DNA of 64,000 nt, from contig CAUYUJ010004291.1 in NCBI GenBank assembly GCA_963575745.1, forward strand, positions 248,317 to 312,316, read 5' to 3'. The position numbers were made by a program, and so were the translations under genes. The notes beneath the pieces were generated by a model. The model did no database searches. It was not told the origin of the DNA and worked only from the letters and a program-made list of their open reading frames with translations. Positions 32,136-41,839 of the stretch are shown here, piece after piece. Position 1 is the stretch's first letter; each line of letters begins with the position of its first letter. Source of the stretch: Prorocentrum cordatum (Eukaryota > Sar > Dinophyceae > Prorocentrales > Prorocentraceae).

Positions 32136-33269
32136 CTAACGGCTCCACTCAGCGGCGGCCTGAGCCTCGCTCATCTGCACGTCCAACACGCGCTTCGTCT
32201 CCCTGATCTCGGACGCGATGTCCTTGCGCCCCTTCGCGATCGTCTGGAAGCTCGGGCAAGAGCCACTCTCGGAGATCGACTCGAGAACAAGCAAGTGCGC
32301 CTCGAGCTTGGTGGTCGCAGCCTCGGACCTCGGCAAGACGTAGCCTGGCATGTACTTCACCCAGTCGGCGGAGTCGGCATCCTTGCACTTGTTGACCTTC
32401 TCAGCGAGCTCCTCATTTTCTTTCTTGGCCGCCGCAATCATTTTCGTGATCCTCGTACTCTGAGCCCCAGTGAGCGGCGTCTGTTCACTGCTCTCCTTCT
32501 CCTTCTTCGCTGGCTTCTCCTTCTCCACCTTGACTTTCTTAACTTTCTGCTCCCCCGATGCCGCGCAGGTTTCCTTGTGCGAGCGCTTCTGCATCAGAGA
32601 CTTCCTGCTCTTGTACGTCATGTCCTCGATGTACTCCGTCTCCGCAATGTCGCAATAGTAGCGATTCGCATTCTTGAGGATGGCTGCGAGTCGTTTGGGT
32701 TTGTTCTTGTACTTCTCCGTCATGTCCTCCTCGTCCAAGAAGTCGCCAGTGCCGACCATCTCGAGCGTGCACTCGTCGGTGAACGTCTCCTCAATGCGAA
32801 ACTCCATCATCTTGGCGATCTCCTTCGGGAGCTTGCCCGAGGCAAGCTTCTTGAACTCCTCGCCGTCGATGCCGCCAGTGTTGATGGCATCCCTCCAGCG
32901 CTCAGCCATGTCACCTCCAAGAGACTTCAATGCACGGCTCATTCTGGTAGCGTCGCTTTGGCAGTCATGGCAGCGCTTTGCGCCAGGAGTTTTCGCCTTT
33001 CCACACTTGCACGTGCCTTGGTCCGCTGGGGCCTCTGGAGAGACCTGACCATCTGGCAGCGCTGGGCGGTCCTGATCAGCTGCCAGCTTCTCTTCCACCA
33101 TGGCACGGCACTCCTCGTGACTCAGACCATGCGCATCTGCGAGCGACTTCTTGACGCCAATCTTACGTCGTTCTCCACGGCGAGTCTGAGCCCCTCCAAG
33201 GCACTCGGGCAACGGTGGAACTTGACCAATCGCCTCGGCGCACACAGCACCTGCCGCAGGGGCTGCCAT
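32136..33269 (-). CDS. Zinc-motif hypothetical protein (377 aa)
   Basis: Start ATG 33269 (MAAPAAGAVCAEAIGQV) lies 86 bases after a leader relic. A four-cysteine cluster (CKCGKAKTPGAKRCHDC, around residue 90) has the C-x-C...C-x2-C layout of a small zinc ribbon. A helical region follows (EEFKKLASGKLPKEIAKMM; LAAILKNANRYYCDIAET), then a Lys/Glu-rich segment (KVKKVKVEKEKPAKKEKE) and a coiled-coil-like C terminus. It ends at 32136. The next upstream neighbours on this strand are the KH/CX5R gene and transposase T2. The plus-strand gene at 41840 occupies the same relative place in the other block and has similar composition, but I could not show homology. Nuclear nucleic-acid binding is plausible; function is unknown. 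Confidence 0.6.
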   Translation of the reverse strand: MAAPAAGAVCAEAIGQVPPLPECLGGAQTRRGERRKIGVKKSLADAHGLSHEECRAMVEEKLAADQDRPALPDGQVSPEAPADQGTCKCGKAKTPGAKRCHDCQSDATRMSRALKSLGGDMAERWRDAINTGGIDGEEFKKLASGKLPKEIAKMMEFRIEETFTDECTLEMVGTGDFLDEEDMTEKYKNKPKRLAAILKNANRYYCDIAETEYIEDMTYKSRKSLMQKRSHKETCAASGEQKVKKVKVEKEKPAKKEKESSEQTPLTGAQSTRITKMIAAAKKENEELAEKVNKCKDADSADWVKYMPGYVLPRSEAATTKLEAHLLVLESISESGSCPSFQTIAKGRKDIASEIRETKRVLDVQMSEAQAAAEWSR

Positions 33270-33355
33270 CGCGAGCACCGAATGGAGTTGACTAAGCTGA
33301 TGTCGCAAGCTGGGCTGCAGCCGCACGGCGCAACGATGGGCTGAAGCCTCCAAAC

Positions 33356-33377
33356 CTCGAGCCAACACTGGCTACGG
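33356..33377 (-). promoter_or_regulatory. Relict spliced leader
   Basis: On the minus strand, CCGTAGCCAG is followed by TGTTGGCTCGAG. It keeps the complete 5' part and most of the 3' part of the leader, upstream of ATG 33269. Confidence 0.75.
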
Positions 33378-33388
33378 TAGGACGCAGT

Positions 33389-33527
33389 GGTGTTACAAGG
33401 TGTTACACTGGTGTTACAGCGACGGCCTCGGTGTAACACCACTGACGCTGCAGCCGCAGCGGTGTTACAGGTCGTCAGCGCTAGCGGTGTTACAAGGTGT
33501 TACAGGGTGTTACAGCGGTGTTACACC
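33389..33527. repeat. GTGTTACA iteron-like cluster
   Basis: There are about nine GGTGTTACA copies, most in one direction, with one inverted TGTAACACC. They lie just upstream of the leader relic and gene at 33269. Spacing is irregular. Confidence 0.75.
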
Positions 33528-33529
33528 CT

Positions 33530-34304
33530 TTCTCTGAGCGAAGGGTTTGCAGAGGCAACTTGTGATCACGGGGGGCGGGGTAAATCTGGGAGCGCAGTCC
33601 GGTGCAGGTCCACCGGGATGCGCATGTAACATAACTCTGACACGATGTTGGCAGCCACGACGGCGGGGGGGGCGCAACCCTGGTTTGGGTGTTCCCGTAG
33701 TGGCCCACGGAGATACTTCGGGTACCTGCTTAACATATCTCTTCCCAGGGACGCAGTTGTAGGTCTACGCGCTGTTCGGTCAGATTTGCTCGGTATTGTA
33801 TTTTGCGACAATCAAACTTTTGCCGCTGCCTCACTACCAAGTCACTCCTCATCCCCCCTCCTCATGCGTGGACACTGCATACGAAAAAAAAAAAAAGCCT
33901 TCGGATGGAAAATATGAGATCCATTGAAATCCCCACCTCTATACTTATAAGGTTCCTTAGGGGGGGCGCGGGGGAGGGGTGCCAGAACGCATTTCGGGGG
34001 GCCACCCCGGAATTACATTCTATACTGGCTGATGATTTTGTTTTTTTCTCAAGCGCCTCCTCACTCAATCTCCTCCCTCTCCTCCTCCTCCCGCTCCTCC
34101 TCCTCCCTCTCCTCCTCCTCCTCCTCCTCCTCCTCCTCCTCCTCCTCCTCCTCCTCCTCCTCCTCCCCCTCCTCCTCCTCCTCCTCCTCCTCCTCCTCCC
34201 CCTCCCCGCTACGATTTGTCTGTGCGCTGCCACCCAGCAGGGTCCCGACTCACAGCAACCAACGAAGCGCGACGTGCGTTCGCACGTCGGGAGCTCGAGC
34301 TGCA
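33530..34304. other. Spacer with A tract and (CTC)n array
   Basis: It has an A run at 33882-33895 and a (TCC)n array at 34066-34205. No gene is supported. Confidence 0.5.
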
Positions 34305-35179
34305 CTACCCGAAGCTGCGCCACACGTTGGCAGCCTGAGCAAACACTTCGTCGCGCCCTTCACAGTACGCACCGCACTCCCAACAGTCATGCGCGCAGAA
34401 CTTGTTACGGAACGAGCGGAACTGAGTGCACCAAATCGGCTCTTCCACATCATACCCTAGTATCTTGAAAATCTCTGCAAGGATCCGACAGCACCCTACG
34501 CTCCTGTGGATACCTTGCCTGCAGTACGTCGCAATGACGTGAGAGTCAGTAGACGAACGATTGACGAACTCCGTCTTCACCGCAGACAGCCAACCCTGAA
34601 ACGAGTTGTGATTCACAACGTTCTCCAAGAACCGAATGTGCTCGCCTATGTGTGGCCACGTCACTTTCGGGTAATGGAAGCATCTGGTGTCGACGACCTG
34701 GTCGATGTGATCGATCCCGTAATTGCGGCCCGATATTTGACGTAACTGCTGGATGAGCTCGTTGCCGTGGTCCATCCTCGGGTCCATACCGATCTGCTGG
34801 AGGCCGATGACGTAGAACTTGATGGAGGGCTTCGCTTCTCCATCCCACACCCACGGGCTGTACTCGAACGAATGTGACCAAGGGCTAACTGGCTACGCAG
34901 AATGATCTCGTCCGCCATCTCCTTGGCCTCGTCGATGCGCACCGCAGGGCCGCTGAGGGTGAGCATCCTTGCGCTCCAGCCAGGCCGCTTTCTGATTGCA
35001 ATGCTCACGCCAGTAGCGTTGAACACCTGATCACGGTCGCGATACGTCATGGCGCCGCACCCCGTGCCTGGCAAAGGAAATGGGCCCGCGCGCACATGAG
35101 TGGACGGTGTTGCTTGCGGCCTGGCGGCTTGAACCTGCCAGTCCTCGCGGCGCGGGGCTGTAGCCACCCACGGCCGCAT
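34305..35179 (-). CDS. KH-like plus CX5R (RapZ-C/phosphatase-like) protein
   Basis: ATG 35179 lies 19 bases after a leader relic. The N-terminal part has a stretch patterned like a KH RNA-binding domain (FNATGVSIAIRKRPGW...LTLSGPAVRIDEAKEM). The C-terminal part has VVDTRCFHYPKVTW and IATYCRQGIHRSVGCCRI. The CRQGIHR segment fits C-x5-R, shared by cysteine phosphatases and resembling the GxHRSV loop of the RapZ C-terminal domain. The two parts are in different frames: the switch lies near 34880, where ALGH would continue as SFEYSPWVWDGEAKP. Either a small intron or an indel is present. If intact, it would join an RNA-binding module to a phosphate-binding module; role unknown. Confidence 0.55.
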
Positions 35180-35198
35180 TGCTATCGCCACGAAAACA

Positions 35199-35218
35199 CT
35201 CGAGCCAAAAGAATACGC
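35199..35218 (-). promoter_or_regulatory. Relict spliced leader
   Basis: On the minus strand, GCGTATTCTTTTGGCTCGAG keeps the TTTTGGCTC.AG end and lies 19 bases before ATG 35179. Confidence 0.6.
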
Positions 35219-35219
35219 A

Positions 35220-35685
35220 TGGTGATTTCATCAACGTCGCGATGATCTCTGAATGGATGGCTGCATGATGTTCTGACGCTTATGCGTGGCCCCATGGGCC
35301 GCGAGAGACCCCCCATTTGGGCCTCATGGAGCGGCGCAGGGCCGTCTTGGGCGCATCTTGGGCCGCGCTAGTTGCCTTCTAGGGGCCGCGTTGTCGCGGG
35401 GGTGTTTTTTCCCCCTTGGAAGGGCGGGGCGGGGTAGCAACGAAATCCAACGATGTGTTTACGCAGAGAGTGAACGAGGGGGAGATACACGCGTACAGGA
35501 TATATCGAATAAGCTAGGACACCAACGCAATCATGTATATCATGTGTATAGACATATACACATATGCGTATGGGTGGGTCAATACACATATACACGTATA
35601 CACATATATACATATATACATTTACACATACATACATGCGTACACACCTATACATATACATTTTTTGTCGCTGGTGCACGTCAGT
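35220..35685. other. Spacer with ACATATAC microsatellite
   Basis: A degenerate (ACATAT)n stretch lies at about 35535-35665. No gene is seen. Confidence 0.5.
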
Positions 35686-37692
35686 CTAACTGGACGGAGA
35701 CGCGTGCAACATCACGGCTATGTTTCCGCCTGCTGTAGGTACCCATGGCAGACTCCCAATGAGGGCAGAAGCCATCACGACCGCCACGCGCTCGGACACG
35801 CGCCACACTGACGTAGAGATCATAGTGCAACATTGCACGACTGCATGAAACCGCTCAACCTCGGAAGACCCCGCGCTGCCGAAACCAAGGGCGACTGACA
35901 CGCACAATGAGCCACCGCACGTGTATTGCACCACGTCGCCTTTTGATAGCATGCCCGCTTCCGTGTTCAAACTGCCCGACCATTCGTTAATAATGACAGG
36001 CCTGCTACAGCCTGGCCAGGGGAGTGAAAAATTGCACGGCCGACGTTTGCCGCAGAGGTGCATGGCCATGAATAGTTCTTCCTTGCGGAGTTCACCTATC
36101 CACGCGCGAACGTCGTGCGCGAGGGAGCTTCGCTCGAATTTGTTAAAACTGCACGAGCACACCCTCTTGAATAACTTGTGGTGGCGCTCAGGGCCGAAGC
36201 AGCTTAGCAGAGGGCCCCAATATTCCCAATTCTCAGGGATGTGCGCCTGTCCGTGTACCTTTGCGATGCAATGGTAAAGCTGAGCATACGCCTCGTGATG
36301 GGATTGCATGGCGCTGCGGAGCGTTGGCAACTCACGCCTATCGCCCCGTTGGAAAATACAAATGATAACACGAAGCAAATCGAAACTGTTCAAGTATGGC
36401 TGCAACTCTTCATGGGCGAGCACGGCACGATGGTAGTCTATAAAAAATCCGAGAACAAGAACTACTGTCATAGCTTCCGACGCAAACGCTTTGATGTGTC
36501 CGTTCGTATTTGGTTTGACACGGTCAACGAAAAACGTGTTGCTCAACTTTGTATGATTATGAGGAAGTCGCACTGTGTTTCTCCAAGCGTCAATGTCAGC
36601 CAATGAGATACCGAATGCATTTAGTTTCAGCACCAACCCATTGATTTCGCATTGTGCCAGCCCACCGCTGGCAAGGAAATGATGCATCCAGTCCGTGTAT
36701 GCCCGTAAGGGTGGCCTCAGCCTCCCTCGGACCTCGTCGTCCCATGGCACCTCGTCGGCAGAGTACTTCAACCCAGATGTCATCTCTGCCATTTTAAGCT
36801 CACCAGGGCTGTTCTCCGCAATGTGTTTGATGCGACGGGCAAGCTCTGCAAACGATTCTGGAGTGTGCTTGTCGAACCTGTGGTACTCGGGACTGTGGAT
36901 GCGCACTAGATAGGGATCGCGAAATGGCCTGCATCGCCCCACCACGTTTTTGCAAACACCGCATGGCACGATACCACAAGGACCCTTGAGAGAAAACGTT
37001 TTAACGTGCTGTTCCCAATCTGCCAACATGAGCTGGCGATTTGCACGAATTACAACAATGTCACCATCAACCCCACGAACGCCAAAACCTCTGGAAAATG
37101 ACAGCTCGGCCATTGAAGAGTCGAACGTGTTCACAATGAATCTCACCAGCATCCCGTCTGTCATCGCTGCGTTGTCCAAGCTCTTCACTGTCACGTATGC
37201 AAAGGGTATCCAACCGTTGCGCCTTGAGCGAAACCAGGAGGGGAATTGTATAATCGTCCAATACAAGCATTGTGTTGATCGAGCTGTATCGGTCCTCGCA
37301 TAATGGCCTGGTTTGGCCTTGTCTAAATAGCAGCACACGTCTATCCCGCCATCGGGGGCATCCGAAACAATCTTTTTCAAAAGCCTGAAGAACAAATCTG
37401 AGCTCTCTGCAGCATGTGAAAGCAAAACGAACGGACTGGCGTAGTAGATTTTCAAGGCGCCGTCCTTGCCAAGGGCTTCAGCCTCTTGGCAAACGGTGCC
37501 ATATGGCGTGTAACAGTTAGCCGTTTTGTACAACTCTTCTTTCGCAAGTTTTCGTCGCCACGACGTAGAGTATTGCACCGCGGGCGTCAGCTCGCGCAGC
37601 TCGGAAACTAATGTGCTCACGGAAACTACAGAATTTACGATCGCAGAGGTTTCGATAGCTTGCTGTGGTGTCTGGGCCCGACGCCGTGACAT
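35686..37692 (-). CDS. DDE transposase-like protein T2 (668 aa)
   Basis: Start ATG 37692 (MSRRRAQTPQQAIET) is chosen because a leader relic ends two bases upstream. The protein repeats the T1 layout: VCCYLDKAKPGH (Asp about 124), MLADWEQHVKTFSLKG (Asp about 225), VPCGVCKNVV (Cys about 244 and 247), YTDWMHHFL (Asp about 334), AKVHGQAHIP and LLSCFGPERHHK (Glu about 502). So every candidate metal and zinc ligand is kept. It is intronless and transcribed away from T3, with about 1.5 kb between the two starts. Identity to T1 is low outside the motifs, so these are old, separate lineages. The superfamily is not assigned; a domesticated, non-transposing role cannot be excluded. Confidence 0.6.
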   Translation of the reverse strand: MSRRRAQTPQQAIETSAIVNSVVSVSTLVSELRELTPAVQYSTSWRRKLAKEELYKTANCYTPYGTVCQEAEALGKDGALKIYYASPFVLLSHAAESSDLFFRLLKKIVSDAPDGGIDVCCYLDKAKPGHYARTDTARSTQCLYWTIIQFPSWFRSRRNGWIPFAYVTVKSLDNAAMTDGMLVRFIVNTFDSSMAELSFSRGFGVRGVDGDIVVIRANRQLMLADWEQHVKTFSLKGPCGIVPCGVCKNVVGRCRPFRDPYLVRIHSPEYHRFDKHTPESFAELARRIKHIAENSPGELKMAEMTSGLKYSADEVPWDDEVRGRLRPPLRAYTDWMHHFLASGGLAQCEINGLVLKLNAFGISLADIDAWRNTVRLPHNHTKLSNTFFVDRVKPNTNGHIKAFASEAMTVVLVLGFFIDYHRAVLAHEELQPYLNSFDLLRVIICIFQRGDRRELPTLRSAMQSHHEAYAQLYHCIAKVHGQAHIPENWEYWGPLLSCFGPERHHKLFKRVCSCSFNKFERSSLAHDVRAWIGELRKEELFMAMHLCGKRRPCNFSLPWPGCSRPVIINEWSGSLNTEAGMLSKGDVVQYTCGGSLCVSVALGFGSAGSSEVERFHAVVQCCTMISTSVWRVSERVAVVMASALIGSLPWVPTAGGNIAVMLHASPSS

Positions 37693-37694
37693 GG

Positions 37695-37717
37695 CTCGAG
37701 CACAAATCCAGCTACGG
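37695..37717 (-). promoter_or_regulatory. Relict spliced leader
   Basis: On the minus strand, CCGTAGCTGG is followed by ATTTGTGCTCGAG, two bases before ATG 37692. The leader 5' end is intact and the 3' end is slightly changed. Confidence 0.65.
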
Positions 37718-37974
37718 ATTGGGATTCCTCCACAAAACCCAGGGTTGTATACCATGTCAATGCATCCCGCATGATGATCCGCGAACGTACAACTTCCTAA
37801 TGGTTTAGCTTTTTTTTGTGTGAAAAAAATACATAAGTTAACACGAGGTAAGACCTGGGTTACCAGGATTTGCAATGCAGTTGCAACACAATTGCGGCAC
37901 GCACGTTGCTAACTCTATGCTAACTGATGTATAACCTAGTCCTAAACATTTGTAACGTCGACCCAACGCAAAAA

Positions 37975-38497
37975 TCATGGTAGTTCGGCGCGATCGGAAC
38001 TGCCCGGGCGTCCGGCCCGGGAGCCGGGCCGGGTGCCGGCCGGGCCGGGTGCCGGCCCGAGCTCCGGAATCGGCCCGGACGGCCTCCCGGGCGCCGGAAG
38101 CAGAAATTCAGCATTTTCGAAAGAAAAATGTGTATTGGAATGGCTTTTTTTCGGCGCCGCCTCGGATCTCGATTTTCCGGCGCTCGGGCGCCGGCTCGGG
38201 CGCCCCGACACCGGCGCTGTTCCGGCCTGGGAAGCCCGGCCGAGGAGCGGGGGGTTTGCCGGGCCGGAATCCCTAGGGAATCGGCCCGCGTCGCCAGCCT
38301 TCTCCGGGGCGCCGGAGGCGGCAGATAAATCAAGCATTTTCGAAAGAAAAACTGTTGTATTGGATTGTCCTTTTTTCCGGGGCGCCCGCCCTCGGAAACT
38401 CGATTTTCCGGCGGCCCGGGCGCCGGTCGGGCGCCGTATCCGGGCGTTCCGGCCCGGCCCGCGAGCCGTGGTGCCGGCCCGTAGTCTCCCAGAATCG
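37975..38497. repeat. GC-rich dispersed repeat, left block
   Basis: Two units each contain GCATTTTCGAAAGAAAAA, CTCGATTTTCCGGCG and GGGCGCCGG palindromes. The same units occur in the same orientation at 46926-47735. Confidence 0.8.
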
Positions 38498-38577
38498 CCA
38501 GACTCTCATTTTCTCTTTTTTTTTTTAAAAAAACATGTCTAAAAATTAGAGATGGCGCTAAAATTAAGAGGTGCGTT
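38498..38577. mobile_element. Left inverted repeat bracketing the T3 block
   Basis: CCAGACTCTCATTTTCTC, a T/A run, then ACATGTCTAAAAATTAGAG and ATGG. The reverse complement lies at 46875-46926, and a weaker match continues inward (CTAAAATTAAGAGGTGCGTT against the inverse of 46834-46862). The pair encloses 8.3 kb with transposase T3 and three other genes. Confidence 0.7.
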
Positions 38578-38599
38578 AGCTATAGCGTTCCGTTGTGAA

Positions 38600-38940
38600 C
38601 TTGCCATGGCACACACACACACATGTCACAAGAATCCTGATCGACCAGTGCGCAATGTTTTATGCTTATGTGGGGGATACTACGAATGTGTGGCATTTTA
38701 GGCACGTATGCGTATGTGTATCTGTCTGTGTATGTGTACGTATACGTGTACGTGTATGTATATGTGCATGCGTATACGTAAATGGGTATGTGTACGCATA
38801 TGTACAAGCGCATGTGTGTAAGCCTATGTATGTATATATGGATATATATATATATAAATGTAAGTGTCTATATATGTGTATATATATATATATATATGAA
38901 CAGATTTGGTTTTGTGTATATATATATATAATCTGACTTC
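38600..38940. repeat. TGTATATG/(TA)n microsatellite region
   Basis: A degenerate GTATACGTGTATGTAT-type stretch ends in (TA)n runs (38840-38930). It lies in the divergent intergenic region between T2 and T3. Confidence 0.7.
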
Positions 38941-39160
38941 TATGCAAGCAGTCTGGTCAGCACCCCAGCTGAACTAGACGTGCGGCTTGGTCGGTTCTCT
39001 GGCTGACAAACGTGTTTGATTGATTGGTTGGTTGCGGTCTGGCCGACTCACCAGACCAGACTTCATAGTGTATTGTTACATTCTTGGTTTGGGCTCGCCC
39101 GACGTACGTTTTAAAGTGCTCTCGTTCCACATATTCACCTGCCTGCTCCACGCGTACACT

Positions 39161-39180
39161 CGCAGCCATTTTGGCACAGG
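39161..39180 (+). promoter_or_regulatory. Relict spliced leader
   Basis: CGCAGCCATTTTGGCACAGG differs from the leader body at three positions and lies 36 bases before ATG 39217. Confidence 0.7.
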
Positions 39181-39216
39181 CTTCAATGTAGTTTCCATGT
39201 AACATGGCATGTCTAC

Positions 39217-40923
39217 ATGCCTGGGTTACTGCAGCGACTTGCTGCGAGATCTCGCTCGCGAGAGCGGGCTGTTGATCGTGGGCCATTAGGTTTTTGTCCA
39301 GAGGTAACAGATTGGCTTGGTGATTGGGCTTGGGGCGAAATTACAGCAGCAACTGTAGCGCGCAAGGCTATATCCAGGTCCAGAGCTCAGACAGATGCCC
39401 CGAACGACATCATCAAGCGACTTGCTAGTTTGAACGGCAATTTGGCCAACGCTGAACGAATGGTTGAGGCGATCACGCCTCGGGATCGCTTTCCGCCTTT
39501 CCAAAGGTTCGAAGGCAAAATTCGGGATGTTGTGCTTCCATATGACGGTTTCCATTGGTTGCTGGGCTTAAATGATGTGAAATTCGGAATACATTTCGGG
39601 GCGAGAGAAGGCGTTGCGAAATGGTGGAGGCAATTTCGGAGCAGCGACGAGGGGAAGAGAATGTGGGAATTGCACCCATGGCTGAAGGACAGGCGACCGC
39701 AAGATTTGGGTAGACATTTGCCTTTGATGATGTTTGACGACGCAGGCGTAACTGGAAAATCTCAGTCAGCATTTGTTCGAGTGTTCTATTCGCTGCTCGG
39801 GAAAGGCAGCGACCGCGAGACCAGAATAATCATGGGGACTGCACACAAGCTATCCGAACAGTTGCCAGATCGCTCGTGGGGCCAAATTATGGATTCGTTC
39901 GAGCGGCTCGCATCGCCTGTGCCAGCTGATGGGTGGGGCGGAATTTTGCTTTTTTTGGGTAGCGATTTGGAATACATGTGCAACGAAGTAGGCATGGCCC
40001 ATTACAACTCGAATGAAATCTGTGGCTATTGCTTGGCAGGTGATGGCGCTTGCCCGCACACCGACAACTCTGCAGGGGCCCTGTGGCGCGGCAGCGTAGT
40101 AGACAATGTGCAATTCAAGGCGCGATTTCGACAACCTCACCACCCGTTAGTTGACCACGCGTGGTTTTCAATTTACAGTTACAGAGTAGATCTTATGCAC
40201 ATGGCAGACCACCATGGAATTGCAAATAGTGTGCTCGGCAACGTCTTTGAGACCCATCTCTGCAACAGGGATGGGCCACTCCCTGGGCCAAATAAGCAAG
40301 AGAGGTTGGGTTTTCTGAATGACGACATCAGGGGGTATTATTCAATAGAGGGTGTAGGGAATCGTTTACCCCCGCTGAAGCAGGAGAATATTTGCAGTGG
40401 TGGTGATAATTTTCCAGACTTGAAGGGGCCCCTTGTGAAAGCTGCGAACACGAGGTCTTGCGTCAAGTATTGTCTGGATCTACAGGAGCGAGCAGTGCGG
40501 CTGAACCCGACGCCTCAGAACAAACATATGTTGAAAGTCGTTGCTTCGTTGGATGCTATTTATGAGGTTTGTTATGGAGCAGGCTTCTTTCACGGTATAG
40601 AAGAGATCAGGAGGCTAGAGACAAGCTGCTTCAACCTTGGGATTCATTATCAGTGGCTGGCAGTCGAGGCGCTGCGAAACGGCGAGCACTATAGATGGCA
40701 ACAAAGGCCGAAATTGCATTACATGATCGCCCATCTCGTTTGGCAAGCTCGGCTGATCAACCCAGCACGGGTTCAAGGCTACGTTAACGAGAGTATGGTG
40801 GGCACATTTGCAAACATATATAAATGTTCCATGTCGGGCCCCCATCATGAAGTGAGCGGGAGAACAGTTCTTAAGAAGTATTGCACAGGAATGGTTTTGG
40901 ATTGGGTCCCAGGCGCGCGCTAG
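39217..40923 (+). CDS. DDE transposase-like protein T3 (568 aa)
   Basis: ATG 39217 follows a leader relic by 36 bases. The layout is the clearest of the three: PLMMFDDAGVTG (Asp about 174), FLGSDLEYMCNEVGMAHYN (Asp about 250), EICGYCLAG (Cys 269 and 272), YRVDLMHMADHHG (Asp about 325), then RPKLHYMIAHL (His 501) and GYVNESMVGTFANIY (Glu about 525). The D-D-CxxC-D-H-E order is that of a DDE nuclease with a zinc-binding insert. It differs from T1/T2 in the first and second Asp blocks, so it is another subfamily. There is no stop or intron. It is the first gene of a four-gene plus-strand block that is bracketed by inverted repeats at 38.5 and 46.9 kb and could supply its transposase. Activity is untested. 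Confidence 0.65.
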   Translation: MPGLLQRLAARSRSRERAVDRGPLGFCPEVTDWLGDWAWGEITAATVARKAISRSRAQTDAPNDIIKRLASLNGNLANAERMVEAITPRDRFPPFQRFEGKIRDVVLPYDGFHWLLGLNDVKFGIHFGAREGVAKWWRQFRSSDEGKRMWELHPWLKDRRPQDLGRHLPLMMFDDAGVTGKSQSAFVRVFYSLLGKGSDRETRIIMGTAHKLSEQLPDRSWGQIMDSFERLASPVPADGWGGILLFLGSDLEYMCNEVGMAHYNSNEICGYCLAGDGACPHTDNSAGALWRGSVVDNVQFKARFRQPHHPLVDHAWFSIYSYRVDLMHMADHHGIANSVLGNVFETHLCNRDGPLPGPNKQERLGFLNDDIRGYYSIEGVGNRLPPLKQENICSGGDNFPDLKGPLVKAANTRSCVKYCLDLQERAVRLNPTPQNKHMLKVVASLDAIYEVCYGAGFFHGIEEIRRLETSCFNLGIHYQWLAVEALRNGEHYRWQQRPKLHYMIAHLVWQARLINPARVQGYVNESMVGTFANIYKCSMSGPHHEVSGRTVLKKYCTGMVLDWVPGAR

Positions 40924-41060
40924 CAGACGACTGCTACTTCCTGCGACATCGGAGATGTTGCTCCCAGCCCTCAGCGCCGTTGGAAAAAACAAATCGGTCT
41001 GGTCGGCCATACAGCTGACTAGAGGTGACCTAAACGTTCCAGGTGGCTTGATCCCAATTT

Positions 41061-41155
41061 GCTTGAGCCAAAATATTGCGTAGCCACGCGGCGCGAGGCA
41101 AAACCTTGAGCCAACGTGGTTTGAGCACAGATTGATTCAGCCAAAATTGCTCTGG
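41061..41155 (-). promoter_or_regulatory. Three tandem relict leaders, antisense to T3 3' end
   Basis: Read on the minus strand: CCAGAGCAATTTTGGCTGAA (41136-41155), CCACGTTGGCTCAAGG (41104-41119) and CGCAATATTTTGGCTCAAGC (41061-41080). Each keeps TTGGCT with 5'-leader-like sequence, spaced 39-40 bp. They point into the 3' end of T3, where no minus-strand gene is convincing. Confidence 0.5.
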
Positions 41156-41179
41156 TGTGCATATTCGTGTACGTGAACA

Positions 41180-41700
41180 GGAACATACATATATATATAT
41201 ATATACACATATGTTTTATATAGCAAACATAATGGTCTCAAAATGGTCCCTCCAACGTGGCTGCTGCAAACAGTGGTGCGGACAACGGTCCACATGCATG
41301 CACATTCATGTTGTACTTTAGTGCACGTGTATATATATATATATGTGCGTACAAATATAATTACACATAAACATGAGCATGTGTCCGCATGCATAGAACA
41401 TATGATCAATGTAGCTTGTACATTATGTGATGGGCTCGCATGTTCTCGTGCACGTGTGTATATTTGCACTCTTAGATACGCACAGATTGGTAGAGATCGT
41501 TACGCATGTGGGCTATGCCATGTAGGTACATTTGTGTTGCAAGTGTTGTGCAAGCTAGAACTGTTTTTGTTTTCCTGCGCATAAACACGCACGTATGCGC
41601 GAACACATGTTGCACACATGCATCTTATTTACATACAACAGCACACTTACGAATACGCATACACACATACAAGTACACATACACAGTGAACTTAACCAGC
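41180..41700. repeat. Microsatellite spacer
   Basis: (TA)n and (ACATAC)n-like runs are followed by a CCAGACCAACCAGACCAA-type array (41695-41785) next to the following leader relic. No gene is seen. Confidence 0.6.
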
Positions 41701-41784
41701 CAAGCAAACCAGACCAACCAGACCAAGCAGACACACCACACTAAACAGACCAACCAGGCCAGCCAGACCAGCCAGTCGAACAAA

Positions 41785-41803
41785 TAGCCCATTTTGGCTC
41801 AAA
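41785..41803 (+). promoter_or_regulatory. Relict spliced leader
   Basis: TAGCCCATTTTGGCTCAAA has the leader 3' half intact with one extra C. It lies 36 bases before ATG 41840. Confidence 0.8.
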
Positions 41804-41839
41804 CCTTTGTGGGGGCACAGGCCAGTTTGTGTTCGGGCC

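Noticed and set aside
40615-41010. Minus-strand gene starting MADQTDLFF after the three antisense leader relics
   Set aside because: Most of it is the antisense of the transposase T3 coding region and shows no independent conservation.
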